DNA of 6,294 nt from Chloroflexota bacterium (GTDB taxonomy: Bacteria; Chloroflexota; UBA6077; JACQUR01), in the NCBI GenBank assembly GCA_016210245.1, contig JACQUR010000423.1, forward strand, positions 1-6,294, written 5' to 3'. The position numbers were made by a program, and so were the translations under genes. The notes under the pieces are model-generated. The model made no database searches and was not told where the DNA came from. It was given only the letters and a program-made list of their open reading frames with translations. The first letter of the stretch is position 1; each line of letters starts with the position of its first letter. This document shows, one piece after another, positions 1-5,992 of this stretch.

Positions 1-233
1 AAGAGATGATGCCGGTGATGGGCGGTGTGGAGCTGTGCCGACAGTTGAGGGCCCGCGGGAACACGAAGGGAATTCCGGTGATCCTGATGAGCTCGGCCGG
101 GCCATGGGCAGTCGACGGGGCCGGCGCCGACGCCTTCATCGACAAGCCGTTCGTGCTGGAGGACATGGAGGCGTTGGTCCGGCGCTGGGTCTCGCCGGAT
201 GCGCCGGGCCAGGCACCGCACGCACGCACGTGA
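1..233 (+). CDS. Response-regulator receiver domain, C-terminal part (5' end outside window)
   Basis: About 76 residues are visible before a TGA at 231-233. They match the second half of a CheY-like receiver: the MPVMGG turn after the phosphorylation site, a hydrophobic strand IPVILMSS ending in the conserved Ser/Thr position, a GADAFIDKPF segment with the conserved switch-partner Lys-Pro, and a final helix (LEDMEALVRRW). The protein ends about 25 residues after the Lys-Pro, so no output domain follows; it is either a single-domain receiver or the C-terminal receiver of a hybrid kinase. In the family the phospho-acceptor Asp sits three residues before the MP pair. Here that codon begins before base 1 and its last two bases are AA, so it is Glu, Gln or Lys (or stop) and cannot be Asp. 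This suggests a pseudo-receiver. The gene converges on the catalase gene. Confidence 0.85.
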   Translation, partial: EMMPVMGGVELCRQLRARGNTKGIPVILMSSAGPWAVDGAGADAFIDKPFVLEDMEALVRRWVSPDAPGQAPHART

Positions 234-306
234 AGGCTGGGCTCCCGCGCCCCCGGGGCGACCCGCGCTGCGGCCGAAGCGGAGCACGGGCCCCATGACA
301 GCAGGA

Positions 307-329
307 GGGAGGCTCCGTTGGAGCCTCCC
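307..329. terminator. 10-bp hairpin between convergent genes, probable bidirectional terminator
   Basis: GGGAGGCTCC (307-316) and GGAGCCTCCC (320-329) form a perfect 10-bp stem with a 3-nt loop. It lies 73 nt after the receiver stop and 29 nt after the catalase stop, in the right place to end both transcripts. Neither strand has a real U-run after the stem, so termination could be weak or factor-assisted. The hairpin itself is certain; the terminator role is inferred from position. Confidence 0.6.
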
Positions 330-358
330 ACCTGCGCGACGTGACCCTTCGGGATCGG

Positions 359-1948
359 TTACGGCAAGGCCTGCCGCACCTTGCCCTTCAGCATCTTCGG
401 CCCCGGGGTGGACCTCTCTGGCTGCGAGCTGCACGGAGCGCCTCCCAAACCCTCGGCAATCCGTCTGCCGTAGTCGGGGTCGCACTGGGTGAAGTGCGAG
501 AGCATGCGCTCCTGAATGTCCCGACGGCATTCCTGGAGGGCCGTGACCAGGTTCAGGATCAGGTCATCGCGTTCCCACTGCTCGATACCGCGGTAACGCT
601 CTCCGGCCTGCTGGTAGGGGTTTGTCCGGTCGATCGACTGGCGGACGACCTTCCCCTCGACCCAGGGGGTGGAGGGTTCGCCCGCCCTGGGCGACTCCGA
701 CAGGCCGCCGAGGGCGCTCGGCTCATAATTGACGTGCGGGTTGTCGCCGCTCCTATCCACGTAGGAGGCCATCTGGCCATCACGCTGATTGGTGGCCACC
801 GGCCTCCTGGCGCGATTGATCGGCAACTGCAGGTAGTTCGGCCCCACCCGGTACCGCTGGGTGTCCGAGTAGGAAAACGTCCGACCCTGCAGCATCTTGT
901 CGTCTGAGAAGCCGAGCCCGTCCACCAGCACGCCGGTACCGAAGGCCGCCTGCTCCACTTCGGCAAAGTAGTTCTCGGGATTCTTGTCCAGCACCATCCG
1001 TCCCACCGGCCGCAGCGGAAACTGGTCCTCGGGCCAGGTCTTCGTGTCATCCAGTGGGTCGAAGTCCAGTTCGGGGTGCGCGTTGTCCACCATGATCTGG
1101 ACACAGAGCTCCCACTCCGGGTAGTCGCCCCGCTCGATGGCGTCGTACAGGTCCTGGGTAGCGTGGTTGAAGTTCCTGGCCTGGATCTGCTCGGCCTGCT
1201 CCTGCGTCAGCGACTTGATCCCCTGTTTGGTCTTCCAGTGGTACTTGACCAGGACCCCTTCACCGGCTTGGTTGATCCACCTGTAGGTATTGACTCCAAA
1301 GCCATCCTGGTGCCGATAGTCGGCCGGGATGCCGCGTGGGCTGAACAGCCAGGTAATCAGGTGGATGGACTCAGGGGTGAGACTGATGAAGTCGAAGATT
1401 CGCTCCACGCTCTGGCGGAAGGTCACCGGGTCTGGCTTGAACGCGTGCACGACGTCCGGGAACTTCATGGCATCCCGGATGAAGAACACAGGGAGGTTGT
1501 TGCCCACCAGGTCCCAGTTGCCGTCCTCCGTGTAGAACTTCGTGGCAAACCCGCGCGGGTCGCGTAGGGTCTCGGGGGAGTGGCCGCCGTGGACTACCGT
1601 GGAGAAGCGCACGAACACCGGGGTGCGCTTGCCCTTCTCCTGGAACAACCTGGCCCGGGTATACCGGGCTATCGGTTCGGCGCCAACCGTACCGTAGGCC
1701 TCAAAGTAACCGTGGGCTCCGGCGCCGCGGGCGTGAACCACTCGCTCGGGAATGCGCTCGCGGTCGAAGTGGGCGATCTTCTCTATGAAATGATAGTTCT
1801 CGAGCGTTGCCGGCCCGCGCTCCCCGATGGTCTGCAGATTCTGATTGTCGTACACCGGGTGGCCCTGGCGTGTCGTCAGGACGGGTTGCTGGCCATCCGC
1901 TTCCTGGGGTGTCCCCTGGTCCGACGACCTGGTCTGTCGATCATCCAT
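359..1948 (-). CDS. katA: Monofunctional heme catalase, small-subunit type
   Basis: Cytoplasmic heme enzyme that converts hydrogen peroxide to water and oxygen. From the chosen ATG it has 529 residues, usual for small-subunit catalases and without the extra C-terminal domain of the large-subunit class. Visible family features, in this numbering: the active-site signature FDRERIPERVVHARG with the essential His at about 72, the distal Asn at about 150 in GNNLPVFFIRD, and the proximal heme motif RTFSYSDTQ with the heme-ligand Tyr at about 360. Phrases such as SPETLRDPRGFA and LGPNYLQLP-like text resemble the clade containing plant catalases. The last ~25 residues form a Pro/Ser/Lys-rich tail beyond the conserved core. 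A TTG 12 codons upstream (1984) is also open, but ATG 1948 is preceded by AAGGAG and GGGGACGAGG, so I prefer it. It is the last gene of a minus-strand run, 78 nt after the small basic gene. The symbol katA is by type, not a proven orthologue. Confidence 0.95.
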   Translation of the reverse strand: MDDRQTRSSDQGTPQEADGQQPVLTTRQGHPVYDNQNLQTIGERGPATLENYHFIEKIAHFDRERIPERVVHARGAGAHGYFEAYGTVGAEPIARYTRARLFQEKGKRTPVFVRFSTVVHGGHSPETLRDPRGFATKFYTEDGNWDLVGNNLPVFFIRDAMKFPDVVHAFKPDPVTFRQSVERIFDFISLTPESIHLITWLFSPRGIPADYRHQDGFGVNTYRWINQAGEGVLVKYHWKTKQGIKSLTQEQAEQIQARNFNHATQDLYDAIERGDYPEWELCVQIMVDNAHPELDFDPLDDTKTWPEDQFPLRPVGRMVLDKNPENYFAEVEQAAFGTGVLVDGLGFSDDKMLQGRTFSYSDTQRYRVGPNYLQLPINRARRPVATNQRDGQMASYVDRSGDNPHVNYEPSALGGLSESPRAGEPSTPWVEGKVVRQSIDRTNPYQQAGERYRGIEQWERDDLILNLVTALQECRRDIQERMLSHFTQCDPDYGRRIAEGLGGAPCSSQPERSTPGPKMLKGKVRQALP

Positions 1949-2026
1949 CCTCGTCCCCTGTCTCCTTGCCGGGCCCAGGGGCAACGCACGCGCCGCCCCT
2001 GGGGTCCGAGCGGACTGCTGCCGCCC

Positions 2027-2239
2027 CTACTTCTTGCGACGGCGTCTGGCTTGCACGTCGTCGATGTTCCTGCTCGTCGCTGCGAAGAGCTCCTCGGCCT
2101 TGCCGGCGGCCGTGCCGAGCGCTCGCAGGGCCACGTCTTCAATCGCGCCGGCCATGCGGCCGCCGGCTCTGGCGATCCTGGCCATGGGTGCGCCGCTGAC
2201 TTTCGCTTTGACAGGGGCCTTCTTGCGAGTCGTTGCCAT
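2027..2239 (-). CDS. Small highly basic protein, unknown function (70 aa)
   Basis: I do not recognise a family. The 70-residue protein starts MATTRKKAP and ends in a run of four Arg and two Lys. By my count 17 residues are Lys or Arg and 6 are Asp or Glu, giving a net charge near +11. Basic tails flank an Ala-rich middle (about 30-62) that should be helical and amphipathic. There is no signal peptide or membrane segment. The start is well supported: GGAGG (2252..2248 on the minus strand) sits 8 nt before ATG 2239. The frame stays open upstream to 2371, but that part has no comparable ribosome site and odd Pro/Trp-rich composition. It lies 78 nt upstream of the catalase on the same strand, so co-transcription is plausible. 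A nucleic-acid-binding or nucleoid-associated role fits the charge pattern; a granule-associated protein is another option. Both are guesses. Confidence 0.75.
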   Translation of the reverse strand: MATTRKKAPVKAKVSGAPMARIARAGGRMAGAIEDVALRALGTAAGKAEELFAATSRNIDDVQARRRRKK

Positions 2240-2303
2240 GTGTCTTGCCTCCGTAGACCAGGGCCATGCCCCCGGATATGTGGTCGGCCCATGCCCGAGA
2301 GCC

Positions 2304-2328
2304 GGACGCCCGGTGCATGCGGGCGTCC
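2304..2328 (-). other. 9-bp hairpin between yggT and the small basic gene
   Basis: GGACGCCCG (2304-2312) and CGGGCGTCC (2320-2328) form a perfect 9-bp stem around a 7-nt loop. It lies about 65 nt upstream of the small basic gene and about 80 nt beyond the yggT stop. There is no U-run on either strand. It may be a weak terminator, an mRNA processing or stability element, or a protein site; the sequence does not decide. Confidence 0.4.
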
Positions 2329-2348
2329 ACACTCCGCGAACTGGTGGT

Positions 2349-2389
2349 GCCCCCCGCTCATACTCCCGCACGACGCGGAACGGGGGGGC
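2349..2389 (-). terminator. Possible C/G-run stem-loop just after yggT
   Basis: GCCCCCC (2349-2355) can pair with GGGGGGC (2383-2389). The loop contains a second short stem, CCGC (2366-2369) with GCGG (2375-2378). The structure begins 17 nt after the yggT stop on the minus strand, a usual place for a terminator. There is no clear U-run, and homopolymer C/G runs pair easily by chance in GC-rich DNA, so confidence is limited. Confidence 0.35.
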
Positions 2390-2405
2390 TCAAGGAGAAG
2401 GATGC

Positions 2406-2855
2406 CTACACGACCCTGGTCTTTGTGGTTCTGGTGGTGCTGGTCAGCCCTTCCCGCGTCTCGCCGAACAGCAGCCAGGCGAGCTTGATCAGCAGCCAGG
2501 CCAGCAGCGGGTAGACCACCAGCCCGACGAGCGAATGCGGCTCCAGCACGTTGCCGTTCGCCTGGACGGTGCCGAAGATGCCCACGAACGGGGCGACCAG
2601 CGGGGCGGTGACGCCGTAGACGAACCCGACGAACGGGGCCGCGGCCTCGGCGCCCAGCAGGCGCAAGACGAAGCGAATGCCGAGCAGCGCTTCAATCAGG
2701 CCGAAGAGCAGGTACAGCCCCTGCTGGAGCTTGTACATCCCCGCCCGCCGCGGGGCGTAGGGGTCGACCACGCTCGCCTCGACCTGGTGCACGCTCGGGG
2801 TCGCCGCAACCTCAGTGCGCTCGTACCGCACGCTGGCGGGATTGCTCTGTGCCAT
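2406..2855 (-). CDS. yggT: YggT-family integral membrane protein
   Basis: A 149-residue membrane protein. Residues 1-40 are polar and probably cytoplasmic. TM1 spans about 44-67 (LYLLFGLIEALLGIRFVLRL). An amphipathic region at 73-95 has the Phe-Val-x-x-Val-Tyr-x-x-Thr-x-Pro-Leu pattern typical of YggT proteins, TM2 spans about 108-130, and the tail is Thr/Arg-rich. Many YggT proteins have two such units; this has one with an N-terminal extension. The family's biochemical role is poorly defined; links to osmotic or ionic stress and membrane-associated division factors have been suggested. Start: GGAGG (2869..2865, minus) lies 9 nt before ATG 2855. The frame is open to an ATG at 3002, but that start lacks a ribosome site and the added 49 residues do not look like a conserved domain. 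It is divergent from the Mg2+ ATPase gene and upstream of the basic-protein and catalase genes. Confidence 0.8.
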   Translation of the reverse strand: MAQSNPASVRYERTEVAATPSVHQVEASVVDPYAPRRAGMYKLQQGLYLLFGLIEALLGIRFVLRLLGAEAAAPFVGFVYGVTAPLVAPFVGIFGTVQANGNVLEPHSLVGLVVYPLLAWLLIKLAWLLFGETREGLTSTTRTTKTRVV

Positions 2856-2940
2856 GGTGTGTAGCCTCCGATTCAGCATGGGCGGGTGAAGATCAGCGCC
2901 TCCGCCCCTTCCCTCGGCCCTTGCGCTGGCCTGGTGAGCA

Positions 2941-2978
2941 GAAGAAAACCGGCCGAGTCGATGCGACCCAGCCGGTTT
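2941..2978 (-). terminator. Intrinsic-terminator-like hairpin in the yggT leader
   Basis: On the minus strand AAACCGGC (2978..2971) pairs with GCCGGTTT (2953..2946). Within the loop GTCG and CGAC add a 4-bp inner stem around a 3-nt loop. The right arm runs directly into TTTTCTTC (2948..2941), a U-rich tail on this strand only. It lies between the promoter at 3053-3081 and the yggT start at 2855, so it would act before the gene rather than after it. Stem and tail are direct observations; termination is inferred. Confidence 0.55.
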
Positions 2979-3046
2979 CGCAGTTCGCTCCACCCAACGC
3001 ATCAGCGATCCGGGTCCACCGCGTCGGGCTTCACAGCGCCTGAGAT
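2941..3046 (-). ncRNA. Candidate ~105-nt small RNA or attenuated leader upstream of yggT
   Basis: Transcription from the promoter at 3053-3081 should begin near A 3046 and meet a terminator-like hairpin whose U-rich tail ends near 2941. If termination is efficient this yields a ~105-nt RNA. If it is conditional, this is the attenuator part of the yggT leader. The interval has no well-supported reading frame. Boundaries are inferred from the promoter and hairpin only. Confidence 0.35.
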
Positions 3047-3052
3047 AACCTC

Positions 3053-3081
3053 ATCGTAGCATCATATGCGCGTCCTGTCAA
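3053..3081 (-). promoter_or_regulatory. Sigma70-type promoter directed toward yggT
   Basis: A perfect -35 hexamer TTGACA (3081..3076) is followed by exactly 17 nt and a -10 hexamer TACGAT (3058..3053), within a locally A+T-rich stretch. The expected start is the A near 3046, giving a leader of about 190 nt to yggT. It is the best-matching promoter in the window and could drive yggT, the basic-protein gene and the catalase if readthrough occurs. Confidence 0.7.
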
Positions 3082-3209
3082 TAGTGCATGGATAGCGTGA
3101 CAACTTCCTACTAGCATCTCACTAGCGGAGCTGGCTGGTGGAGGCAGCGCGGCGTTCCCCCGGTCCTTGCGGCCGTCCCGGTGCGCGCCGGTGCCTGACA
3201 GGCTCGTCT

Positions 3210-3238
3210 TTGCAGGCACGACCGGACTCTGTTATCCT
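3210..3238 (+). promoter_or_regulatory. Probable extended -10 promoter of mgtA
   Basis: TTGCAG (3210-3215), 17 nt, then TATCCT (3233-3238) preceded by TG at 3230-3231, the extended -10 pattern. The predicted start near 3245 leaves about 40 nt before ATG 3285. If right, it excludes the upstream GTG at 3138 as the translation start and leaves no room for a long Mg2+-sensing leader. The -35 match is weak. Confidence 0.45.
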
Positions 3239-3284
3239 GTCCCACGTCTCCGAATCCGGTTTTCCGCGCAACGGTGGCAACGCG

Positions 3285-5843
3285 ATGGACGACCTGACCC
3301 TCGCGCTCTGGACACTCGAGCCTGCGGAGCTTCTGAAGCGCCTCCAGGCGACCCCACAAGGTCTCTCGGCCGCCGACGCGCGACAGCGCCTCGCGCGCTA
3401 CGGCCCCAACGTGCTGCGGCCCCGCCCTCGCACCGCCACGCTCACGCTGCTCCTCTCCCAGTTCACCAGCCCGATGATCCTCATCTTCCTGGTCGCGGCG
3501 AGCCTCTCCTTCTTCCTCCAGGACCCAATCGACGCCGCGATCATCCTGGCGATCGTCCTCGCCAGTGGGCTCCTCAGCTTCTGGCAGGAGCGCGGCGCAG
3601 CCGGCGCCGTCGCGAAGCTCCTTGTGCTCGTCCGCGCGCGAGCGAACACCCTGAGGGACGGCAAGTCGCAGGAACTGCCGGTCGACGAGGTCGTCCCAGG
3701 CGACGTCGTCCTGCTCTCCGCGGGGGCCAGCATCCCCGCCGACTGCCGAATCCTGGAGTCGACTGACCTGTTCGTCGACGAGGCCATGCTCACAGGTGAG
3801 ACCTACCCGGTCGAGAAGGCAGCGGCGACACTCTCGGCAGAGACACCTCTTGCCAGGAGGACGAACGTCCTGTTCGCGGGCACGCACGTCGTCAGCGGGA
3901 CCGCGAAGGCCCTCGTCGTCCTGACCGGGAGCGCCACCGAGTTCGGCAAGATCGCCGAGCACCTCCGCCTGCGGCCGCCCGAGACCGAGTTCGAACGCGG
4001 GGTCCGCGGGTTCGGATACTTCCTGGCCGAGGTCACCCTCATCCTCGTCATCGCCATCTTCGCCGTGAACGTGTACCTGCAGAAGCCAGTCCTCAGCTCG
4101 TTCCTATTCTCCCTCGCGCTCGCCATCGGGCTCACCCCGCAGCTCCTCCCGGCGATCATCAGCGTCAACCTGGCTCACGGCGCGAGACGGATGGCGAGGG
4201 TAAAGGTCATCGTCAAGCGCCTCGCGGCCATCGAGAACCTGGGCGCGATGGACGTCCTGTGCTCTGACAAGACCGGGACACTCACCGATGGGGTGGTCCG
4301 TCTCCAGGCGGCCCTCGACGCCAATGGCAACGAGAGCGAGAAGGTCCTTCTCTACGCGTACCTGAACGCGCGCTACGAGACTGGCTTCCGCAACCCGATC
4401 GACGAGGCCATCCGGGCCAACTGCAAGCTCGACCTCGCAAGCTATCGGAAGGTCGACGAAGTGCCGTACGACTTCATCCGCAAGCGCCTGAGCGTCCTGG
4501 TAGCCACACCGCCGGCGAACTCCGGGGACGGCCCTCGTCTGATGGTGACCAAGGGCGCGCTCGCGAACGTGCTGGCCGTCTGCTCCTGGGCGGAGTCGCC
4601 CGCGGGCCGGCGCGTCCAGCTCGCCACTGCCCGCACGGAGATCGAGCGGCGGTACGGCGAGCTCAGCGCGCAGGGCTTCCGGACTCTCGGAGTCGCCTAC
4701 AAGGAGCTGCCGCCCGAGGTTCTCATCGACAAGGACGACGAGGTCGAGATGACCTTCCTGGGCTTCCTCGTCCTGGCCGACTCGCCGAAGCCCGGCATTG
4801 CCCAGACCGTGGGCGACCTCAAGGGCCTCGGCGTCTCGCTCAAGATCATCACCGGCGACAACCGTCTGGTGGCGGCGAGCGTCGGTGGGCACTTGGGGCT
4901 GGCGAACCCAGGCGTGCTCGCCGGGCCTGACCTCCAGAAGATGAGCGACGAGGCGCTCTTGCGGCAGGTCGACGCCGTCGACCTCTTCGCCGAGATCGAG
5001 CCCAATCAGAAGGAGCGGGTGCTGCTGGCGCTACGGAAGGCCGGGCACGTCGTCGGCTACATAGGCGACGGTATCAACGACGCTTCGGCGCTCCACGCCG
5101 CCGACGTCGGGCTCTCCGTGGAGAGCGCCGTGGATGTCGCCAAGGAGGCCGCCGACTTCGTCCTGCTGGAGAAGGACCTGGGCGTGCTCGTGCAGGGGGT
5201 TCGCGAGGGGCGGGCCACGTTCGCCAACACGCTGAAGTACGTGTTCATGGCAACATCGGCCAACTTCGGCAACATGTTCAGCATGGCGGGGGCGTCGCTG
5301 TTCCTCCCCTTCCTACCACTCCTGCCGAAACAGATCCTGCTGATGAACTTGCTCACCGACTTCCCCGAGATGACCATTGCCACTGACCACGTGGACGACG
5401 AGCTCGTTGCGCGGCCGCGGCGCTGGGACATCCGGTTCATCCGCAGCTTCATGCTGACGTTCGGCCTGGTGAGCTCGATCTTCGACTACCTGACCTTCGG
5501 CGCGCTGCTGCTTATCGCCCGGGCAGGGACCGACGAGTTCCGGACCGGCTGGTTCGTCGAGTCGGTGGTCTCGGCTTCGCTCATCGTCCTCGTCATCCGC
5601 ACAAGACGGCCGGGCTTCCGGAGCCGGCCGAGCCGAGAGCTCCTGGCTGCCACGCTCGCGGTCATCGCCGCGACGCTCGGTCTGCCGTTCACACCGCTCG
5701 CCGAGCCTCTCGGCCTTCAACCGCTGCCGGGCGCCCTGCTGCTGGCGATCGCCGCCATCGTGGCGCTCTACGTCGGGACGGCGGAGGTAGCCAAGCGCAT
5801 CTTCTACACCGAGAGGCAAAAGCGACGGCTGGACGTCCGCTGA
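3285..5843 (+). CDS. mgtA: P-type ATPase, magnesium-importing MgtA/MgtB type
   Basis: Inner-membrane pump that uses ATP through an aspartyl-phosphate intermediate; the MgtA/MgtB group imports Mg2+. The 852 residues hold a short N-terminal cation-ATPase domain (1-50), TM1-2 (about 52-100), an actuator domain with TGET at 170-173 (usually TGES), TM3-4 with GLTPQLLP at 282-289, the phosphorylation motif DKTGTLT with Asp328, nucleotide-binding KGA at 423-425, TGDN at 523-526, and hinge GDGIND at 594-599. The C-terminal half has NLLTD at 688-692, matching the Asn and Asp of the MgtA NLLYD motif. Further matches are SSIFD-LTF, GWFVES and IRTRR, near-identical to recalled E. coli MgtA; this sets it apart from Ca2+, Na+/K+ and heavy-metal pumps. 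It is about 45 residues shorter than E. coli MgtA, mostly at the N-terminus. ATG 3285 is preceded by a weak GGTGG at 8 nt; an in-frame GTG at 3138 would add 49 residues of unconvincing sequence. No clear terminator follows. Confidence 0.93.
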   Translation: MDDLTLALWTLEPAELLKRLQATPQGLSAADARQRLARYGPNVLRPRPRTATLTLLLSQFTSPMILIFLVAASLSFFLQDPIDAAIILAIVLASGLLSFWQERGAAGAVAKLLVLVRARANTLRDGKSQELPVDEVVPGDVVLLSAGASIPADCRILESTDLFVDEAMLTGETYPVEKAAATLSAETPLARRTNVLFAGTHVVSGTAKALVVLTGSATEFGKIAEHLRLRPPETEFERGVRGFGYFLAEVTLILVIAIFAVNVYLQKPVLSSFLFSLALAIGLTPQLLPAIISVNLAHGARRMARVKVIVKRLAAIENLGAMDVLCSDKTGTLTDGVVRLQAALDANGNESEKVLLYAYLNARYETGFRNPIDEAIRANCKLDLASYRKVDEVPYDFIRKRLSVLVATPPANSGDGPRLMVTKGALANVLAVCSWAESPAGRRVQLATARTEIERRYGELSAQGFRTLGVAYKELPPEVLIDKDDEVEMTFLGFLVLADSPKPGIAQTVGDLKGLGVSLKIITGDNRLVAASVGGHLGLANPGVLAGPDLQKMSDEALLRQVDAVDLFAEIEPNQKERVLLALRKAGHVVGYIGDGINDASALHAADVGLSVESAVDVAKEAADFVLLEKDLGVLVQGVREGRATFANTLKYVFMATSANFGNMFSMAGASLFLPFLPLLPKQILLMNLLTDFPEMTIATDHVDDELVARPRRWDIRFIRSFMLTFGLVSSIFDYLTFGALLLIARAGTDEFRTGWFVESVVSASLIVLVIRTRRPGFRSRPSRELLAATLAVIAATLGLPFTPLAEPLGLQPLPGALLLAIAAIVALYVGTAEVAKRIFYTERQKRRLDVR

Positions 5844-5895
5844 GCGGATGGCAGGGTGGCCTGGACCTGGAGAGGTGAGAGAAGGAGATGTAGGC

Positions 5896-5905
5896 GCACT
5901 AGTGC
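5896..5905. promoter_or_regulatory. Perfect 10-bp palindrome upstream of the XRE gene
   Basis: GCACTAGTGC is its own reverse complement. It lies 53 nt after the mgtA stop and about 27 nt upstream of the predicted -35 of the XRE gene, where a dimeric regulator could bind. Role inferred from position only. Confidence 0.3.
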
Positions 5906-5923
5906 ATTATGAGCATTGTAGCA

Positions 5924-5940
5924 ATATACCATTCCTATAT
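5924..5940. promoter_or_regulatory. Candidate operator at the XRE promoter
   Basis: ATATA (5924-5928) and TATAT (5936-5940) are inverted arms around a 7-nt centre. The 17-bp site overlaps the predicted -35 region (5932-5937), which suits autorepression by the adjacent helix-turn-helix protein. The arms are short and A/T only, so chance is possible. Confidence 0.35.
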
Positions 5941-5960
5941 CCCGGACTTTATGCTATCAT
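5932..5960 (+). promoter_or_regulatory. Extended -10 promoter of the XRE-type regulator
   Basis: TATCAT (5955-5960) is preceded by TG at 5952-5953, a good extended -10 element. Seventeen nt upstream is TTCCTA, a poor -35, as is common with extended -10 promoters. The predicted start near 5967 gives a leader of about 26 nt. The stretch is clearly A+T-rich compared with its surroundings. Confidence 0.55.
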
Positions 5961-5992
5961 CTGCCCACCGAGAGAATCTTCGTGGAGGCACG

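Larger units (their letters stand above)
2856..3284. other. Divergent intergenic region between yggT and mgtA (429 nt)
   Basis: I see no convincing protein gene here. Its left part (2856-3046) would be the 190-nt leader of yggT if transcription starts at the minus-strand promoter at 3053-3081. It contains a terminator-like hairpin (2941-2978) and a weaker upstream stem, ACCC...GGGT enclosing CGC-TGAT-GCG on the minus strand. I do not recognise a known riboswitch. The right part holds an A+T-rich patch (about 3040-3120), an 11-nt-spaced direct repeat of ACTAGC (3110 and 3121), and the probable mgtA promoter at 3210-3238. Confidence 0.7.

Noticed and set aside
341..907. 188-codon open frame on the plus strand inside the catalase region
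   Set aside because: It is antisense to a clear catalase with intact active-site motifs; long antisense frames are expected in GC-rich DNA, and the translation shows no domain.
2240..2371. N-terminal extension of the small basic protein to an ATG at 2371
   Set aside because: The internal ATG at 2239 has GGAGG at 8 nt; the extension has no ribosome site, spans a perfect hairpin and has Pro/Trp-rich composition unlike the rest.
2856..3002. N-terminal extension of YggT to an ATG at 3002
   Set aside because: No ribosome site precedes it, it would run through the terminator-like hairpin, and ATG 2855 has a good GGAGG at 9 nt.
3082..3089. Octamer TAGTGCAT shared with 5900-5907, both near promoters
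   Set aside because: One shared 8-mer between two intergenic regions of this size is about what chance would give; no longer or repeated match supports a common operator.
3111..3962. 283-codon open frame on the minus strand opposite the ATPase start
   Set aside because: It is Arg/Glu/Gly-rich, a typical mirror of a GC-rich gene, and overlaps the well-supported mgtA coding sequence.
5882..5893. AAGGAG directly followed by ATG and TAG after mgtA
   Set aside because: There is no spacing between the ribosome-site-like bases and the ATG, and the frame stops at once.
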